A DNA stretch of 64,000 nt from a bacterium (GCA_017536545.1 JAFXHF010000019.1:1-64000), one strand, 5' to 3'; counted from the stretch's first letter, positions 54,074-63,811 are shown. A program made the numbers and translations. The notes: generated by a model not told the origin, from the letters alone.

Positions 54074-55165
54074 ATGATTAGTAGTATCCATCCAATTAGC
54101 AATAAATCGGTATCTAGTGTTTCATTTAAAGGTGATAACTCTCAACCTAAGGTGCAACCAAAGTTGTCTCCTGCTGAAAAGTTCTTAAGAGATACTGAGA
54201 TTGTTACAAAAAGACAGGAAAAAGGTACTATTTTTAGTAGACTTTTCGGATCTCCAACTGCTGTTTTTGCTTCAGCGGGTGGTGTTTTAGCTTATGAACT
54301 TTTTTCGCTTGCAAAATTAAAGAAGTTAAAAAAGCAAGGTGATGAAGCTGTAGTTAAGCTTTTTAAGACTAAATTTAAAAAGACATTACCTTGGGTTTGT
54401 TTGGCTGGAGTTGCCTTATTGGCAGGGTTACAGTATTTGTTTAATTTGAATTCTGATAAAAAATACCAAAATTTAAAGGAAGATTTTGAAAAAATAAATA
54501 AAAATACAGATGCAAAACTTTCTGAAAAACTCATAAATTCAAGTTATATTGGTGCATTATGTACTTCTATGAATTGTAATGTTGTGTTTAATAAAGCTTT
54601 AATGGTTGATCCAATTTATTCTAAAAAATTGAAAAAACTTATTCGTCATGAATTGGTGCATGCAAAACAGTATGAAACAATTGCCCGCTCTGAAGATGGT
54701 ATTAAGAAATTGAATTTTGCAGTTGCAAAATCAACTGCTAAATCTTTATCAAATCCACTAGCAAGAGCTGAAATTCAAGCTATTTATGATGATATTTCTT
54801 CTGATAAAACAGGGAAATATGACGGTGTCAAATTCAAAAATATAGCTGGAGAGTTTAATTTGAAGGACTATATTAAAACTATGCATATTCTTTTGACTGA
54901 TATTAATGCTACTTATGATGATATTCCAATTATTATTGATGCAAAACATTATGAAGAGGTTAGAAATAAAAAAGGGCCTCTAACAAAAGATGAAGAAGTT
55001 ATGGCTGAAAAATACTACAATGCCCAGTTAGAATACCCTAACGTTAACTTTTTATCAACTTATAATCCATTTTCTAAATATTATGATAATTTGTTAGAAA
55101 AAGAGGCTTATAAAGAAAGCCCAACAATTATTACTCGTATTAGACATTTATTTGTTAAAGATTAG
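54074..55165 (+). CDS. Putative membrane metallopeptidase, unknown family
   Basis: 363 residues. The N-terminal tail contains SSVSFKGDN (about residues 14-22), the same FxG motif as other unknown proteins here. Two hydrophobic segments follow (about 61-79 and 102-124). An HExxH zinc site lies at H192-E-L-V-H196 (RHELVHAKQYE), and LARAEIQAIYDD about 35 residues later could supply the third ligand, as in M48/DUF4157-like peptidases. No ribosome site is present, and the ATG directly abuts the clpX terminator. Homology to a named family is not proven. Confidence 0.65.
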   Translation: MISSIHPISNKSVSSVSFKGDNSQPKVQPKLSPAEKFLRDTEIVTKRQEKGTIFSRLFGSPTAVFASAGGVLAYELFSLAKLKKLKKQGDEAVVKLFKTKFKKTLPWVCLAGVALLAGLQYLFNLNSDKKYQNLKEDFEKINKNTDAKLSEKLINSSYIGALCTSMNCNVVFNKALMVDPIYSKKLKKLIRHELVHAKQYETIARSEDGIKKLNFAVAKSTAKSLSNPLARAEIQAIYDDISSDKTGKYDGVKFKNIAGEFNLKDYIKTMHILLTDINATYDDIPIIIDAKHYEEVRNKKGPLTKDEEVMAEKYYNAQLEYPNVNFLSTYNPFSKYYDNLLEKEAYKESPTIITRIRHLFVKD

Positions 55166-55225
55166 TATATTAAAATTGCAAAAGCCTTCTTTTTATGCGA
55201 AAATGATTAAAAAGGGAGAATGTGT

Positions 55226-58114
55226 ATGGGAGAGTCAAAGACTTTAATATTAATTGATGGTCATGCATTAGCTTTTCGTCAATATTATGCACTGGAACGT
55301 ACTAATATGAAAACAAAAGATGGTACTCCAACTTGGGCTGTATATGGATTTTTTAAAGCAATTTTTGACCTTTTGAAAAACGAAGAGCTTAATCCTGATG
55401 CAATTGGTGTTGCTTTTGACGTTTCTCATCAAACTTTCAGAACAGAACAATATACCGAGTATAAGGCTAATCGTGAGGCTATGCCAGATCCTATGCGTAT
55501 TCAAATGGGGTTAATATATGAGGGTTTGAAAGCATTTAATATACCTATTTATACCAAAGAAGGCTTTGAGGCAGATGATGTTATCGGAACTATTTCGAGA
55601 AGAGCTTGTGAATTAGGTCACAAAGTTTATATCTTGACTGGTGATCAAGATTCCTTCCAGCTAATTCGCCAAAATGGTTGTATTAAAGTTATCATCCCAT
55701 CTAAAGGTGAGTTGATGGAATATGGTTGGGATCAAGTTTATAAGAAATTAGGGGTTTATCCAGACCAAGTTATTGATTATAAAGCCTTAAGAGGTGATAC
55801 TTCTGATAATATCCCTGGAATTCGTGGAATTGGTGAAAAAACTGCGGTTAAGCTATTAGATGAGTTTAAGACTGTTGATAATGTTTTGGCAAATATTGAT
55901 AAAGTAAGTGGCAAATCTATCCAAGAAAAGCTTGCAAATGGTGTTGAAGATGCAAAATTAAGTAAGTTTTTGGCTACAATTGTTCAGGATGTTGATATTG
56001 AGTTCAATTTTGATAATACAAAAATTGAATTGCCAGATATTGCTTCTGTTACCGAGTTCCTGAGAACTATGCAGTTTTATAGCTTTTTAAAAAATATCGA
56101 ATTTATCTTGAAGTTATTTAACAAAAATGCTGTTGTTCCTGTTATTCAAGAATCTCAAAATAAGGTTGAAGAAAATATCCAAACTTTACCATTGTTTGCT
56201 TCTGCTCAAACTGAGAATGCTAATGGGCAATTAGGTTTGTTTGCTCAGGCTGTTCAGTCTGAAGTAAATAAGGTTGATTTTAAATATAATTCGAAATTGA
56301 TAACAGATACTTCTGACCTTGAAGAAATGATTTCAAGTTTAACTGAGCAAAAAGTGGTTTCGTTCAAGATTTTTGCTGATTATAATAATGCTCTTAATTC
56401 AAAAATTTATGGAATTGCTCTTGGGTATAATAAATCATATTCTTATGATGGTTCAATTACTTTTAACGGTGTAGATGTACCTACCGAAAGTTTTTATATT
56501 CCATTAGCTCACAATATAGAAAATCAATTAGATGTTACTCTTGTTTTCAATTTATTGAAGCCGATATTCGAGTCTGGGTCTATTAAAAAGTTTGTACACG
56601 ATGTTAAAACTGAGGCTTGTATTTTATCTAATCTTGGAATTAACCTTAAAGGTGTTATTTTTGATACGATGTTGGCGTGCTATATTAAAAACTCAAATGC
56701 AAATTCAGATTTTGATATTCAATGTATGGAACAAATTGACCATATTCTACCAACTATCGTTTCTCCATCAAAAACATCTTCTTTTGCAGACAATGATATA
56801 ACTAATATGAAAAAATACGCTGGTGATGTGGTTGCAAGTATGTTTGAGTTAACTCATTTTTGGGTTAATTCACTGGATGAGAAAGAGTATAAAATCCTTT
56901 CTAATATTGAAATTCCTTTGGCTTTTGTATTGGCAGATATGGAAATGGTGGGTGTTTCGGTTGATGTTGAATATTTGAATGATTTAACTAGTGAATTTGA
57001 TAGAAAATTACATAATTTAGAACACAAAATATATGATTTAGCTGATGAGGGATTTAATATCAATTCACCAAAGCAAGTTGCATATATTTTATTTGATAAA
57101 TTACAGTTAAAGTCTTCTAAAAAGCGTGGCAAATCTAAAAATTCAACAAGTGCTGAGGTATTAAATGCTTTAGCTGAAGAATTTGAGATTGCTCAATTGA
57201 TTTTGGATTATAGAAAGTATGCGAAATTGAAATCTACTTATACTGATTCATTGCCTGCGTTAATTGAAGCAAAAGATAATCGCATACATACATCTTATAA
57301 TCAGACTGTTACAACAACAGGCAGGTTATCTTCTTCAAACCCGAATTTACAAAATATTCCTATAAGAACAGAAGAAGGAAATAAAATTCGTAGAGCATTT
57401 ATTCCTGCGGATAGGGAAAATTATTTGTTTTTGTCAGCAGATTATTCTCAAATTGAATTGCGAATTTTGGCACATGTATCTGGAGATATTAATCTTATTA
57501 ATGCCTTCAATTCTGATGTTGATGTGCATACATTGACTGCGTCTAAAGTTTTCGATGTGCCATTAGATGAAGTTACAAAAGAAATGCGTTATAAGGCTAA
57601 GGCTGTAAACTTTGGTATTGTTTATGGACAAACTAAGTATGGTCTAGCAAAAGCGTTAGGGATTAAGCCTGATGAAGCAGAGGCTTTTATTGATAAATAT
57701 TTTGAAACTTATCCTAGAATAAAAGAATATATGCTAAATATGGTTGAACTTGTTGAACGCCAAGGGTATGTTGAAACCATATTTGGTCGTAAACGTTATT
57801 TAGAAACTGAAATAAATAGTCCAAATGCTATGATTAGAGAATTTGCAAAACGTGCGGCTATAAATCATCCAATGCAAGGTTCTGCATCAGATTTGATTAA
57901 AATGGCAATGATTGATTTTGCAAAGGCTCTTAATGATAACAATTTGAAATCTCGTCTTGTTATGCAAGTGCACGATGAATTGGTTGTCGAAGTAGCAAAA
58001 GATGAATTAGAACAGGTTAAACAACTTGTGTTAAGCTCTATGGAATTAAATCAGCCATTGAGTGTTAAGTTATTGGTTGATGTGAATGTAGGTGAATCAT
58101 GGAAAGAATCTTAA
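55226..58114 (+). CDS. polA: DNA polymerase I, proofreading site degenerate
   Basis: 962 residues from ATG 55226 (GGGAG 7 bases upstream; another ATG at 55220 is too close to it). Domain order: 5'-3' nuclease (LIDGHALAFRQYYAL, YKANREAMPD, EADDVIGT, ILTGDQDSFQLI), a 3'-5' exonuclease-like region and the polymerase. Polymerase motifs A (DYSQIELRILAH, ~739), B (KAVNFGIVYGQTKYG, ~792) and C (MQVHDELVVE, ~914) are intact. In the exonuclease-like region the DxE motif is replaced by SFK (VVSFKIFADYNN, ~376), and the second and third motifs are also altered. Confidence 0.96.
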   Translation: MGESKTLILIDGHALAFRQYYALERTNMKTKDGTPTWAVYGFFKAIFDLLKNEELNPDAIGVAFDVSHQTFRTEQYTEYKANREAMPDPMRIQMGLIYEGLKAFNIPIYTKEGFEADDVIGTISRRACELGHKVYILTGDQDSFQLIRQNGCIKVIIPSKGELMEYGWDQVYKKLGVYPDQVIDYKALRGDTSDNIPGIRGIGEKTAVKLLDEFKTVDNVLANIDKVSGKSIQEKLANGVEDAKLSKFLATIVQDVDIEFNFDNTKIELPDIASVTEFLRTMQFYSFLKNIEFILKLFNKNAVVPVIQESQNKVEENIQTLPLFASAQTENANGQLGLFAQAVQSEVNKVDFKYNSKLITDTSDLEEMISSLTEQKVVSFKIFADYNNALNSKIYGIALGYNKSYSYDGSITFNGVDVPTESFYIPLAHNIENQLDVTLVFNLLKPIFESGSIKKFVHDVKTEACILSNLGINLKGVIFDTMLACYIKNSNANSDFDIQCMEQIDHILPTIVSPSKTSSFADNDITNMKKYAGDVVASMFELTHFWVNSLDEKEYKILSNIEIPLAFVLADMEMVGVSVDVEYLNDLTSEFDRKLHNLEHKIYDLADEGFNINSPKQVAYILFDKLQLKSSKKRGKSKNSTSAEVLNALAEEFEIAQLILDYRKYAKLKSTYTDSLPALIEAKDNRIHTSYNQTVTTTGRLSSSNPNLQNIPIRTEEGNKIRRAFIPADRENYLFLSADYSQIELRILAHVSGDINLINAFNSDVDVHTLTASKVFDVPLDEVTKEMRYKAKAVNFGIVYGQTKYGLAKALGIKPDEAEAFIDKYFETYPRIKEYMLNMVELVERQGYVETIFGRKRYLETEINSPNAMIREFAKRAAINHPMQGSASDLIKMAMIDFAKALNDNNLKSRLVMQVHDELVVEVAKDELEQVKQLVLSSMELNQPLSVKLLVDVNVGESWKES

Positions 58115-58518
58115 GAGTAATTATTTCTTTGGTAATGGTATTTTCGTTTGTTTTACCCGTAAAGGCGGCAGAACAAATGAGTTTAAGTACATTAATTACG
58201 GCTCAAAATGTTCCATATGATACTTGTTATAGAGTTTTTAATATGGATCATGTTACTCTTTTGTATTTGACTATTGCTGGAATAAATGCTAATAGATTTA
58301 CTGTTGATGAAGTTCAATCTAAGTCTGGATATGTTGTTTTTACAGCCGTGAATAAGCAATTTTTGGCAATGGTTTCTAATGTTAATACAAATCAAGCAAT
58401 GCTAAGAGTTACTCCTGTTGATAATAACTACTATTTTCAACCTGGAATAGTTCTAAATCTTTTTAAATACATTGAAATAAATGAAAAGAAAAAGGCTGAA
58501 TACATTAATATTAATTGA
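58099..58518 (+). CDS. Small secreted protein of unknown function
   Basis: 139 residues. Signal peptide MERILRVIISLVMVFSFVLPVKA, then a short domain (NVPYDTCYRVFNMDHVTLLYLTIAGI...) with mixed strands and helices. One Cys. Not recognised. It overlaps the polA end by 16 bases, so it is translationally coupled, and meets the tlyA gene tail to tail with 8 bases of overlap. Confidence 0.7.
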   Translation: MERILRVIISLVMVFSFVLPVKAAEQMSLSTLITAQNVPYDTCYRVFNMDHVTLLYLTIAGINANRFTVDEVQSKSGYVVFTAVNKQFLAMVSNVNTNQAMLRVTPVDNNYYFQPGIVLNLFKYIEINEKKKAEYININ

Positions 58519-59323
58519 GGTTTTCAAAGGCAGATGATACGATTTGAGAGATGTCATAATCGTTTTTAATGTCTTCTGTTGTCAGCCAAACAAGATATTC
58601 AATATTCCCAGCTGGGCCTTTGATTGATGAATAGGTCAACCCTTTTATTGAATAATTTAATCCTTTTGCATAATCAATAACATTTTCTATTACTTCAATG
58701 TGAGTTTTGGAATCTCTCACCACTCCACCTTTTTCAACCTTTTCTTTGCCAGCTTCAAATTGGGGTTTTATTAGGCAAATCATCTCGTGAAAATCTGGGG
58801 CTAAGAGGGTTTTAAGGTTATCTAGGACTTTTGTTAAAGAAATAAATGATAAATCGCTAACTAAAAGGTCAGCATATTCTTCTCCTTCTGCGTAGATGTC
58901 TGATTGAGAACAGATTTTTAAGTTTGTTTTTTCAATTGTCTTAACACGTTCATCTGATCGAATTTTCCAGTCTAATTGTCCGTATCCAACATCAACTGCG
59001 TAAACATATTTTGCTCCGTTTTGTAAAAGACAATCTGTAAAACCTCCAGTAGATGCTCCAGCATCAAAACAAATACGGTTTTCGACTACTGGATTAAATG
59101 TATCCAATGCTTTTTTTAGCTTAAATCCGCCACGAGAAACGTATGGCATAGATTTTACTTGTATATCATATTCTTTATTAAGGTTAATTTGAAAACCTGC
59201 TTTTGTGATGTATTCGTCATTGATTTTTACATTACCAGCAAGAATTGCAGAAGCAGCTTTGCTTTTTGTTTCAAAATAACCTAAATCTGTTAAATATTTA
59301 TCAAGTCTTTCTTTATTTTGCAT
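58511..59323 (-). CDS. tlyA: TlyA family rRNA methyltransferase/putative hemolysin
   Basis: 270 residues from ATG 59323; a longer frame to 59416 lies inside tatD. An N-terminal S4 RNA-binding domain (RLDKYLTDLGYFETKSKAASAILAG) precedes a Rossmann SAM domain: FDAGASTGGFTDCLLQ, VYAVDVGYGQLDWKIR and LLVSDLSFISLTKVL. In other bacteria TlyA 2'-O-methylates 16S and 23S rRNA. It overlaps tatD by 11 bases. Confidence 0.93.
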   Translation of the reverse strand: MQNKERLDKYLTDLGYFETKSKAASAILAGNVKINDEYITKAGFQINLNKEYDIQVKSMPYVSRGGFKLKKALDTFNPVVENRICFDAGASTGGFTDCLLQNGAKYVYAVDVGYGQLDWKIRSDERVKTIEKTNLKICSQSDIYAEGEEYADLLVSDLSFISLTKVLDNLKTLLAPDFHEMICLIKPQFEAGKEKVEKGGVVRDSKTHIEVIENVIDYAKGLNYSIKGLTYSSIKGPAGNIEYLVWLTTEDIKNDYDISQIVSSAFENLN

Positions 59324-60092
59324 TGAAGTTAAAAATCCTTTCAGCGTTCTGGGTTGTTGCTTGTGCAACTTCATCTGTTGTAACTTTACGAAGCTCTGCA
59401 ATTGTTTGAGCAACATATTTTACATACATTGGTTGGTTTTCTTTTCCTCTAAATGGAACAGGTGCTAAATACGGGTCATCTGTTTCTAGTAATAGGTATT
59501 CTAGAGGGATTTTGGTTGCAACTTCTTTTGCTTTTACTGCATTTTTGAATGTTACAACACCACCTAAGGCTATATATATACCTTCTTTTATACATTCTTT
59601 TGCAAATTCTAAACTGCCTGAAAAGCAATGTAGAATTGCAGTTGAATTTTTATTGTATTTTTTTAGAATTTCAAGAGTGTCTTGGTGAGATTCTCTTGAG
59701 TGGATGTTTAGAGGTAAGTTCATTTGGTTTGCAAAGTCAATTTGTTTTATAAATACTTCCTTTTGAAGTTCTTTGAATGACTTATCCCAATAGTAATCTA
59801 AACCTATTTCCCCTATCCCAATAATTTTTTTGTTATTTCTGATAATATTCTCCATATCATTTAACGTTTTATCGGTGAAAGTCTTAGCTTCTTCTGGGAA
59901 AACGCCTACATAACCGTATACGTCATCATATTTTTGGATAAATTTATCCACTTCAAAAATATCCTCAGCAGTGCTTGATGGAACAATTGTTATAATGTTT
60001 TCATTCTGTGCATTAGAAATAGCTTCGTCGATATTAGTTTCTCGAAGCATATTTGCGTGAGAATGAGTGTTTATGATGTACGGTTTGTTCAT
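59313..60092 (-). CDS. tatD: TatD family metal-dependent hydrolase
   Basis: 259 residues. The metal ligands are visible: NTHSHANM at the start, GEIGLDYYWD, PLNIHSRESHQDTLEIL, ILHCFSGSLEFA and LLLETDDPYLAP. TatD enzymes are deoxyribonucleases acting in DNA repair or clearance. The end overlaps tlyA. Confidence 0.95.
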   Translation of the reverse strand: MNKPYIINTHSHANMLRETNIDEAISNAQNENIITIVPSSTAEDIFEVDKFIQKYDDVYGYVGVFPEEAKTFTDKTLNDMENIIRNNKKIIGIGEIGLDYYWDKSFKELQKEVFIKQIDFANQMNLPLNIHSRESHQDTLEILKKYNKNSTAILHCFSGSLEFAKECIKEGIYIALGGVVTFKNAVKAKEVATKIPLEYLLLETDDPYLAPVPFRGKENQPMYVKYVAQTIAELRKVTTDEVAQATTQNAERIFNFNAK

Positions 60093-60111
60093 ATCTTGAT
60101 TATACCATAAT

Positions 60112-60145
60112 AAAAAAGGTTCGATTTATAAACCGAACCTTTTCT
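60112..60145. terminator. Terminator after glnA
   Basis: AAAAGGTTCG and CGAACCTTTT with a 10-base loop, with an A run before and a T run after. It lies between glnA and tatD, both on the minus strand. Confidence 0.85.
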
Positions 60146-60149
60146 TATT

Positions 60150-61514
60150 TTAATATCTTTCTAAGTATTTATCCAATTCCCATTGAGAAACATATGTTCT
60201 AAATGAATCCCATTCTTTTTTCTTAGATGTCATAAATTCTTTGAAAATGTGTTCTCCAAGTGCAGCTTGAGTAACAAGTGATTTATCCATACAATCAAGT
60301 GCTTCTGCTAAGCTACCAGGAAGAGCGTCAATTCTTTGTTTTTTACGTTCTTTTGATGTTAATTTGTAGATGTTGCTTTCAACTGGTGCAGGTGGGTCTA
60401 TTTTGTTTCTAATACCGTCTAAGCACGCTTCTAATATTGCTGCAAATGCTAAATATGGATTGCAAGCTGGATCTGGTGAACGTAATTCAACTCTTGTTGA
60501 AACTCCACGTTTTGCAGGAACTCTTAATAAAGCACTTCTGTTAGCAAGTGACCAAGCTAAGTAAACTGGAGCTTCATAACCTGGAACCAAACGTTTGTAG
60601 CTATTTACTGTTGGGTTTGTTACCGCAGTAATGCTTCTAACGTGTTTTAGCATACCACCAATAGCGTATTTTGCCTCATCAGATAATTCGTATTCAGCTT
60701 TTTTATCGTAGAAAGCATTTTTGCCACCTTTGAATAGTGAAATGTTGCAGTGCATACCAGAACCTTGGATTCCATAAATAGGTTTTGGCATAAATGTTGC
60801 ATGTAGATTGTGTTTTGCTGCAATTGCTTTAACTGCAATTCTAAATGTTGCAACGTTATCTGCTGCAGTTAAGATATCTGCATATCTGAAATCGATTTCG
60901 TGTTGACCAACAGCACCTTCGTGGTGTGAAGCTTCAATATCAAAACCCATTTCTTGTAATGTTAGTACAATATCAGATCTAACATCTTCACCTAAATCTT
61001 CAGGTCCAACATCGTAGTAACCTGCGTTATCAGATGTTTTTGTAGTGACTTTACCGTCTTTGTCTTTTGCAAATAGGAAAAATTCAGCTTCTGGGCCAAT
61101 ATTCATTGAAAAGCCCATTTTTTCTGCTGCTTGCATTAGGCGTTTTAAGTTACATCTTGGGCAACCTTCAAATGGTGTGCCATCTGCGTTATAAATATCG
61201 CAAATTAATCTTGCAGAATTTACCCCGTTTTGTTCTCTCCAAGGTAAAATTTGGAAAGTGTTAATGTCTGGATGGAAGAACATATCAGATGTTTCAATGC
61301 TTCTGAAACCTTTGATAGATGAGCCATCAAGCATAATTTCGTTATCTAAAGCCTTGTCAATGTGCTCAGATGGGATTGTTAAATTCTTAACTTGTCCATT
61401 AATATCAACAAATTGTAATTTTATAAACTTAATATTGTATTCTTTGATTAATTCTTTTACTTCTTCTCTAGTAAAGTTCTTGGCATCAAGCCTTGTGTAT
61501 TTGAACTCTGTCAT
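60150..61514 (-). CDS. glnA: Glutamine synthetase type I
   Basis: 454 residues. Makes glutamine from glutamate, ammonia and ATP. Seen: LDGSSIKGFRSIETSDMFFHPD, GPEAEFFLF, HHEGAVGQHEIDFRYADI, KPIYGIQGSGMHCNISLF and VELRSPDPACNPYLAFAA. The length and GSSIKGF...SDM block fit the GSI-alpha form, which is feedback-inhibited; the adenylylation loop of GSI-beta (NLYDLPP) reads NIYKLTS here, so covalent adenylylation control is unlikely. No glnR or nitrogen regulator is adjacent. GAGAGG precedes the ATG. Confidence 0.97.
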   Translation of the reverse strand: MTEFKYTRLDAKNFTREEVKELIKEYNIKFIKLQFVDINGQVKNLTIPSEHIDKALDNEIMLDGSSIKGFRSIETSDMFFHPDINTFQILPWREQNGVNSARLICDIYNADGTPFEGCPRCNLKRLMQAAEKMGFSMNIGPEAEFFLFAKDKDGKVTTKTSDNAGYYDVGPEDLGEDVRSDIVLTLQEMGFDIEASHHEGAVGQHEIDFRYADILTAADNVATFRIAVKAIAAKHNLHATFMPKPIYGIQGSGMHCNISLFKGGKNAFYDKKAEYELSDEAKYAIGGMLKHVRSITAVTNPTVNSYKRLVPGYEAPVYLAWSLANRSALLRVPAKRGVSTRVELRSPDPACNPYLAFAAILEACLDGIRNKIDPPAPVESNIYKLTSKERKKQRIDALPGSLAEALDCMDKSLVTQAALGEHIFKEFMTSKKKEWDSFRTYVSQWELDKYLERY

Positions 61515-61544
61515 ACAAACCTCTCTTAATATCTTTACTCCTCT

Positions 61545-61573
61545 AGTTTATAGATTTTTTCACAAAACGTCAA
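61545..61573 (-). promoter_or_regulatory. Promoter of glnA
   Basis: Minus-strand TTGACG (61573-61568), 17 bases, TAAACT (61550-61545), 31 bases before the glnA ATG. Confidence 0.65.
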
Positions 61574-61592
61574 GTATTTTATTATAATTTGC

Positions 61593-61625
61593 AAAAAAAG
61601 ACCCGACTTTTGTCGAGTCTTTTTT
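61593..61625 (-). terminator. Terminator after panD
   Basis: GACTCGAC, AAAA loop, GTCGGGTC on the minus strand with A and T runs. The single non-Watson-Crick pair is a G-U only on the minus-strand RNA, which assigns it to panD. Confidence 0.88.
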
Positions 61626-61627
61626 AG

Positions 61628-61984
61628 TTATCTTTGTTCGATAATTTTGTTATTATCATCAACTATAATTACTGTAGGTTTAAAGCCTTCCAGCTCTTTT
61701 TCTTCAAATAAGCCGTAAGTTACGATAATAACTTTATCTCCAGGTTGAACTTTTCTTGCAGCTGCTCCGTTTAAGCAGATTTTACCAGAGTTCGGTTCGC
61801 CTTTGATTACGTATGTTTGAAATCTTTCGCCGTTATTCACGTCTAAGATTTCAACTTTTTGCCATTCTCTGATATTTGCAGCTTTAAGCAAGGTTTCATC
61901 GATTGTAATAGAGCCAACATAGTTAAGATTTGCATCAGTAACTGTCGCTCTATGTATTTTTGAATATAAAAATTCTAATTGCAT
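61628..61984 (-). CDS. panD: Aspartate 1-decarboxylase
   Basis: 118 residues. The proenzyme self-cleaves between G24 and S25 ([10 protein letters not shown]) to form the pyruvoyl group and makes beta-alanine for Co[15 protein letters not shown] at the start and [20 protein letters not shown] are family signatures. It lies 12 bases after proS and is probably co-transcribed. Confidence 0.96.
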   Translation of the reverse strand: MQLEFLYSKIHRATVTDANLNYVGSITIDETLLKAANIREWQKVEILDVNNGERFQTYVIKGEPNSGKICLNGAAARKVQPGDKVIIVTYGLFEEKELEGFKPTVIIVDDNNKIIEQR

Positions 61985-61996
61985 TGTCTTTCCTCT

Positions 61997-63757
61997 TTAT
62001 TTAACGCTTTTTACAGCTTCAATAACATTTTTAACAGCTTCTTCAGGTTTGATAGCTTCTTTTTCACCAGTTTGGCGAGTTACGAATTCAACATTACCTT
62101 CAGTAATTGTTTTACCTACTGTAATTCTATATGGGAAGCCGATTAAATCTGCGTCTTTGAATTTAACACCAGGTCTTTCATCTCTATCATCAATTACAGC
62201 TTCAACACCGTTAGCTAAAAGTTCTTCATACATTTTGTTAGCTACGCTCATTTGAAGTTCATCTTTAACGCTAACTGGAACGATTACAACGTGATATGGA
62301 GCAATTGCTAAAGGCCATTTTATACCCCATTCGTCGTGGTGAGCTTCAACTGCAGCAGCCGCAGTTCTTGTAACACCGATACCATAACAACCCATAATGT
62401 ATGGCTTTGTTTTTCCGTCTGAATCTAAATAAACGGCGTTCATTGGTTGAGAATATTTTGTTCCTAATTGGAAGATATTACCAACTTCGATACCTCTTGT
62501 AACTTTTAGAGGTTGACCACATTGTGGGCAAAGTTCACCAGCTTCAACAAGTCTAATGTCAGCTATAATTTCTGGTAAGTCTAAGTCTGTACCGAAATTA
62601 GCACCAACTCTGTGAGCATCGTTTTTGTTTACGCCAACAACAAAGTTTTTAAGTTCTTTGATTGTTTCGTCAGCAACAACTGTAACTTTATATTCGCCAT
62701 ATTTTGCAATAGGTTTTTTATTTTCGTCAACTGGTCCGATAAATCCAGGGATAGCATTGAAACCATTTTCAGCCATCATTTCTTCGATTTCTCCAGATGT
62801 TGCAATTCTTATTTCGTTACCGCCTACAGCGTTTAATAATTTTGTTTCTTCAACTGCTTTATCACCTCTGATTAGAGCTAAAACAGGTTTTTTATCAACA
62901 ATATAAACTAAAGTTTTCAAAATTACTGAAGCTGGTACATTTAAGAATGCACATAATTCTTCAATTGAATGTGTAGCTGGAGTATCAACAACTTTTGATT
63001 CAGTAAAACCACCGTCAACTACTGCTTGTGGTAATTTCGAAACGGCGTGGTTTGAGTTAGCAGCATAATCACATCCGTCACAGTAGAACACGTCGTTTTC
63101 ACCAGCATCAGTGTCTGTGATTACCATAAATTCGTGAGAAACGCTTCCACCGATAGCACCTGAGTCTGATTGAACAGCTTTTGTATCTAGTCCGCAACGT
63201 TTGAAAATGTTTGTATATGCTTGCCACATATTTTGATATTCTTTTTCCAAATCTTCTTGGCTAGTAGCAAAAGAGTATGCGTCTTTCATAATGAATTCAC
63301 GACCTCTTAATAAACCAAATCTTGGACGTCTTTCATCTCTGAATTTAGATTGAATTTGGTACAAGTTTGTTGGCAATTGTTTGTAAGATTTTAAAATATC
63401 ACGAGCAATCGCAGTAATAATTTCTTCGTGAGTTGGTCCAAGGCACATTTCTCTGCCGTGGCGGTCTTTTAATCTCATTAATTCGCCACCATAAGCACCC
63501 CATCTGCCAGATTCTTCCCAAAGTTCTTTTGGTTGAACAAATGGCATCAACAATTCTTGAGCACCAGCTTTGTCCATTTCATCTCTGATAATATATTCAA
63601 CTTTTTTTAATACTCTCCACATTAGAGGTAAAAAGTTATAAACACCTGAAGTAAGTTTTCTGATGTAACCAGCTCTAGCCAGCATTTTGTGTGAAATAAC
63701 TTCTGCATCAGAAGGAAACTCTCTTAGGGTTTGTACAAATAACCTTGACATTTTCAT
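61997..63757 (-). CDS. proS: Prolyl-tRNA synthetase
   Basis: 586 residues, bacterial type: class II catalytic core split by an editing insertion (about residues 225-400). Seen: motif 1 (GVYNFLPLMWRVLKKVEYIIRDEMDKAGAQE), motif 2 (FRDERRPRFGLLRGREFIMKDAYSF), motif 3 (GCYGIGVTRTAAAAVE), the INS editing domain with ALIRGDKAVEETKLLNA, and a C-terminal anticodon-binding domain (VIDDRDERPGVKFKDADLIGFP). GAGGA lies 9 bases before the ATG; a second ATG at 63751 is possible. Confidence 0.97.
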   Translation of the reverse strand: MKMSRLFVQTLREFPSDAEVISHKMLARAGYIRKLTSGVYNFLPLMWRVLKKVEYIIRDEMDKAGAQELLMPFVQPKELWEESGRWGAYGGELMRLKDRHGREMCLGPTHEEIITAIARDILKSYKQLPTNLYQIQSKFRDERRPRFGLLRGREFIMKDAYSFATSQEDLEKEYQNMWQAYTNIFKRCGLDTKAVQSDSGAIGGSVSHEFMVITDTDAGENDVFYCDGCDYAANSNHAVSKLPQAVVDGGFTESKVVDTPATHSIEELCAFLNVPASVILKTLVYIVDKKPVLALIRGDKAVEETKLLNAVGGNEIRIATSGEIEEMMAENGFNAIPGFIGPVDENKKPIAKYGEYKVTVVADETIKELKNFVVGVNKNDAHRVGANFGTDLDLPEIIADIRLVEAGELCPQCGQPLKVTRGIEVGNIFQLGTKYSQPMNAVYLDSDGKTKPYIMGCYGIGVTRTAAAAVEAHHDEWGIKWPLAIAPYHVVIVPVSVKDELQMSVANKMYEELLANGVEAVIDDRDERPGVKFKDADLIGFPYRITVGKTITEGNVEFVTRQTGEKEAIKPEEAVKNVIEAVKSVK

Positions 63758-63811
63758 AATTAAATATCCTCATCTATTTTTTTTGATGATTATATTTTAA
63801 CACAAACAAAA

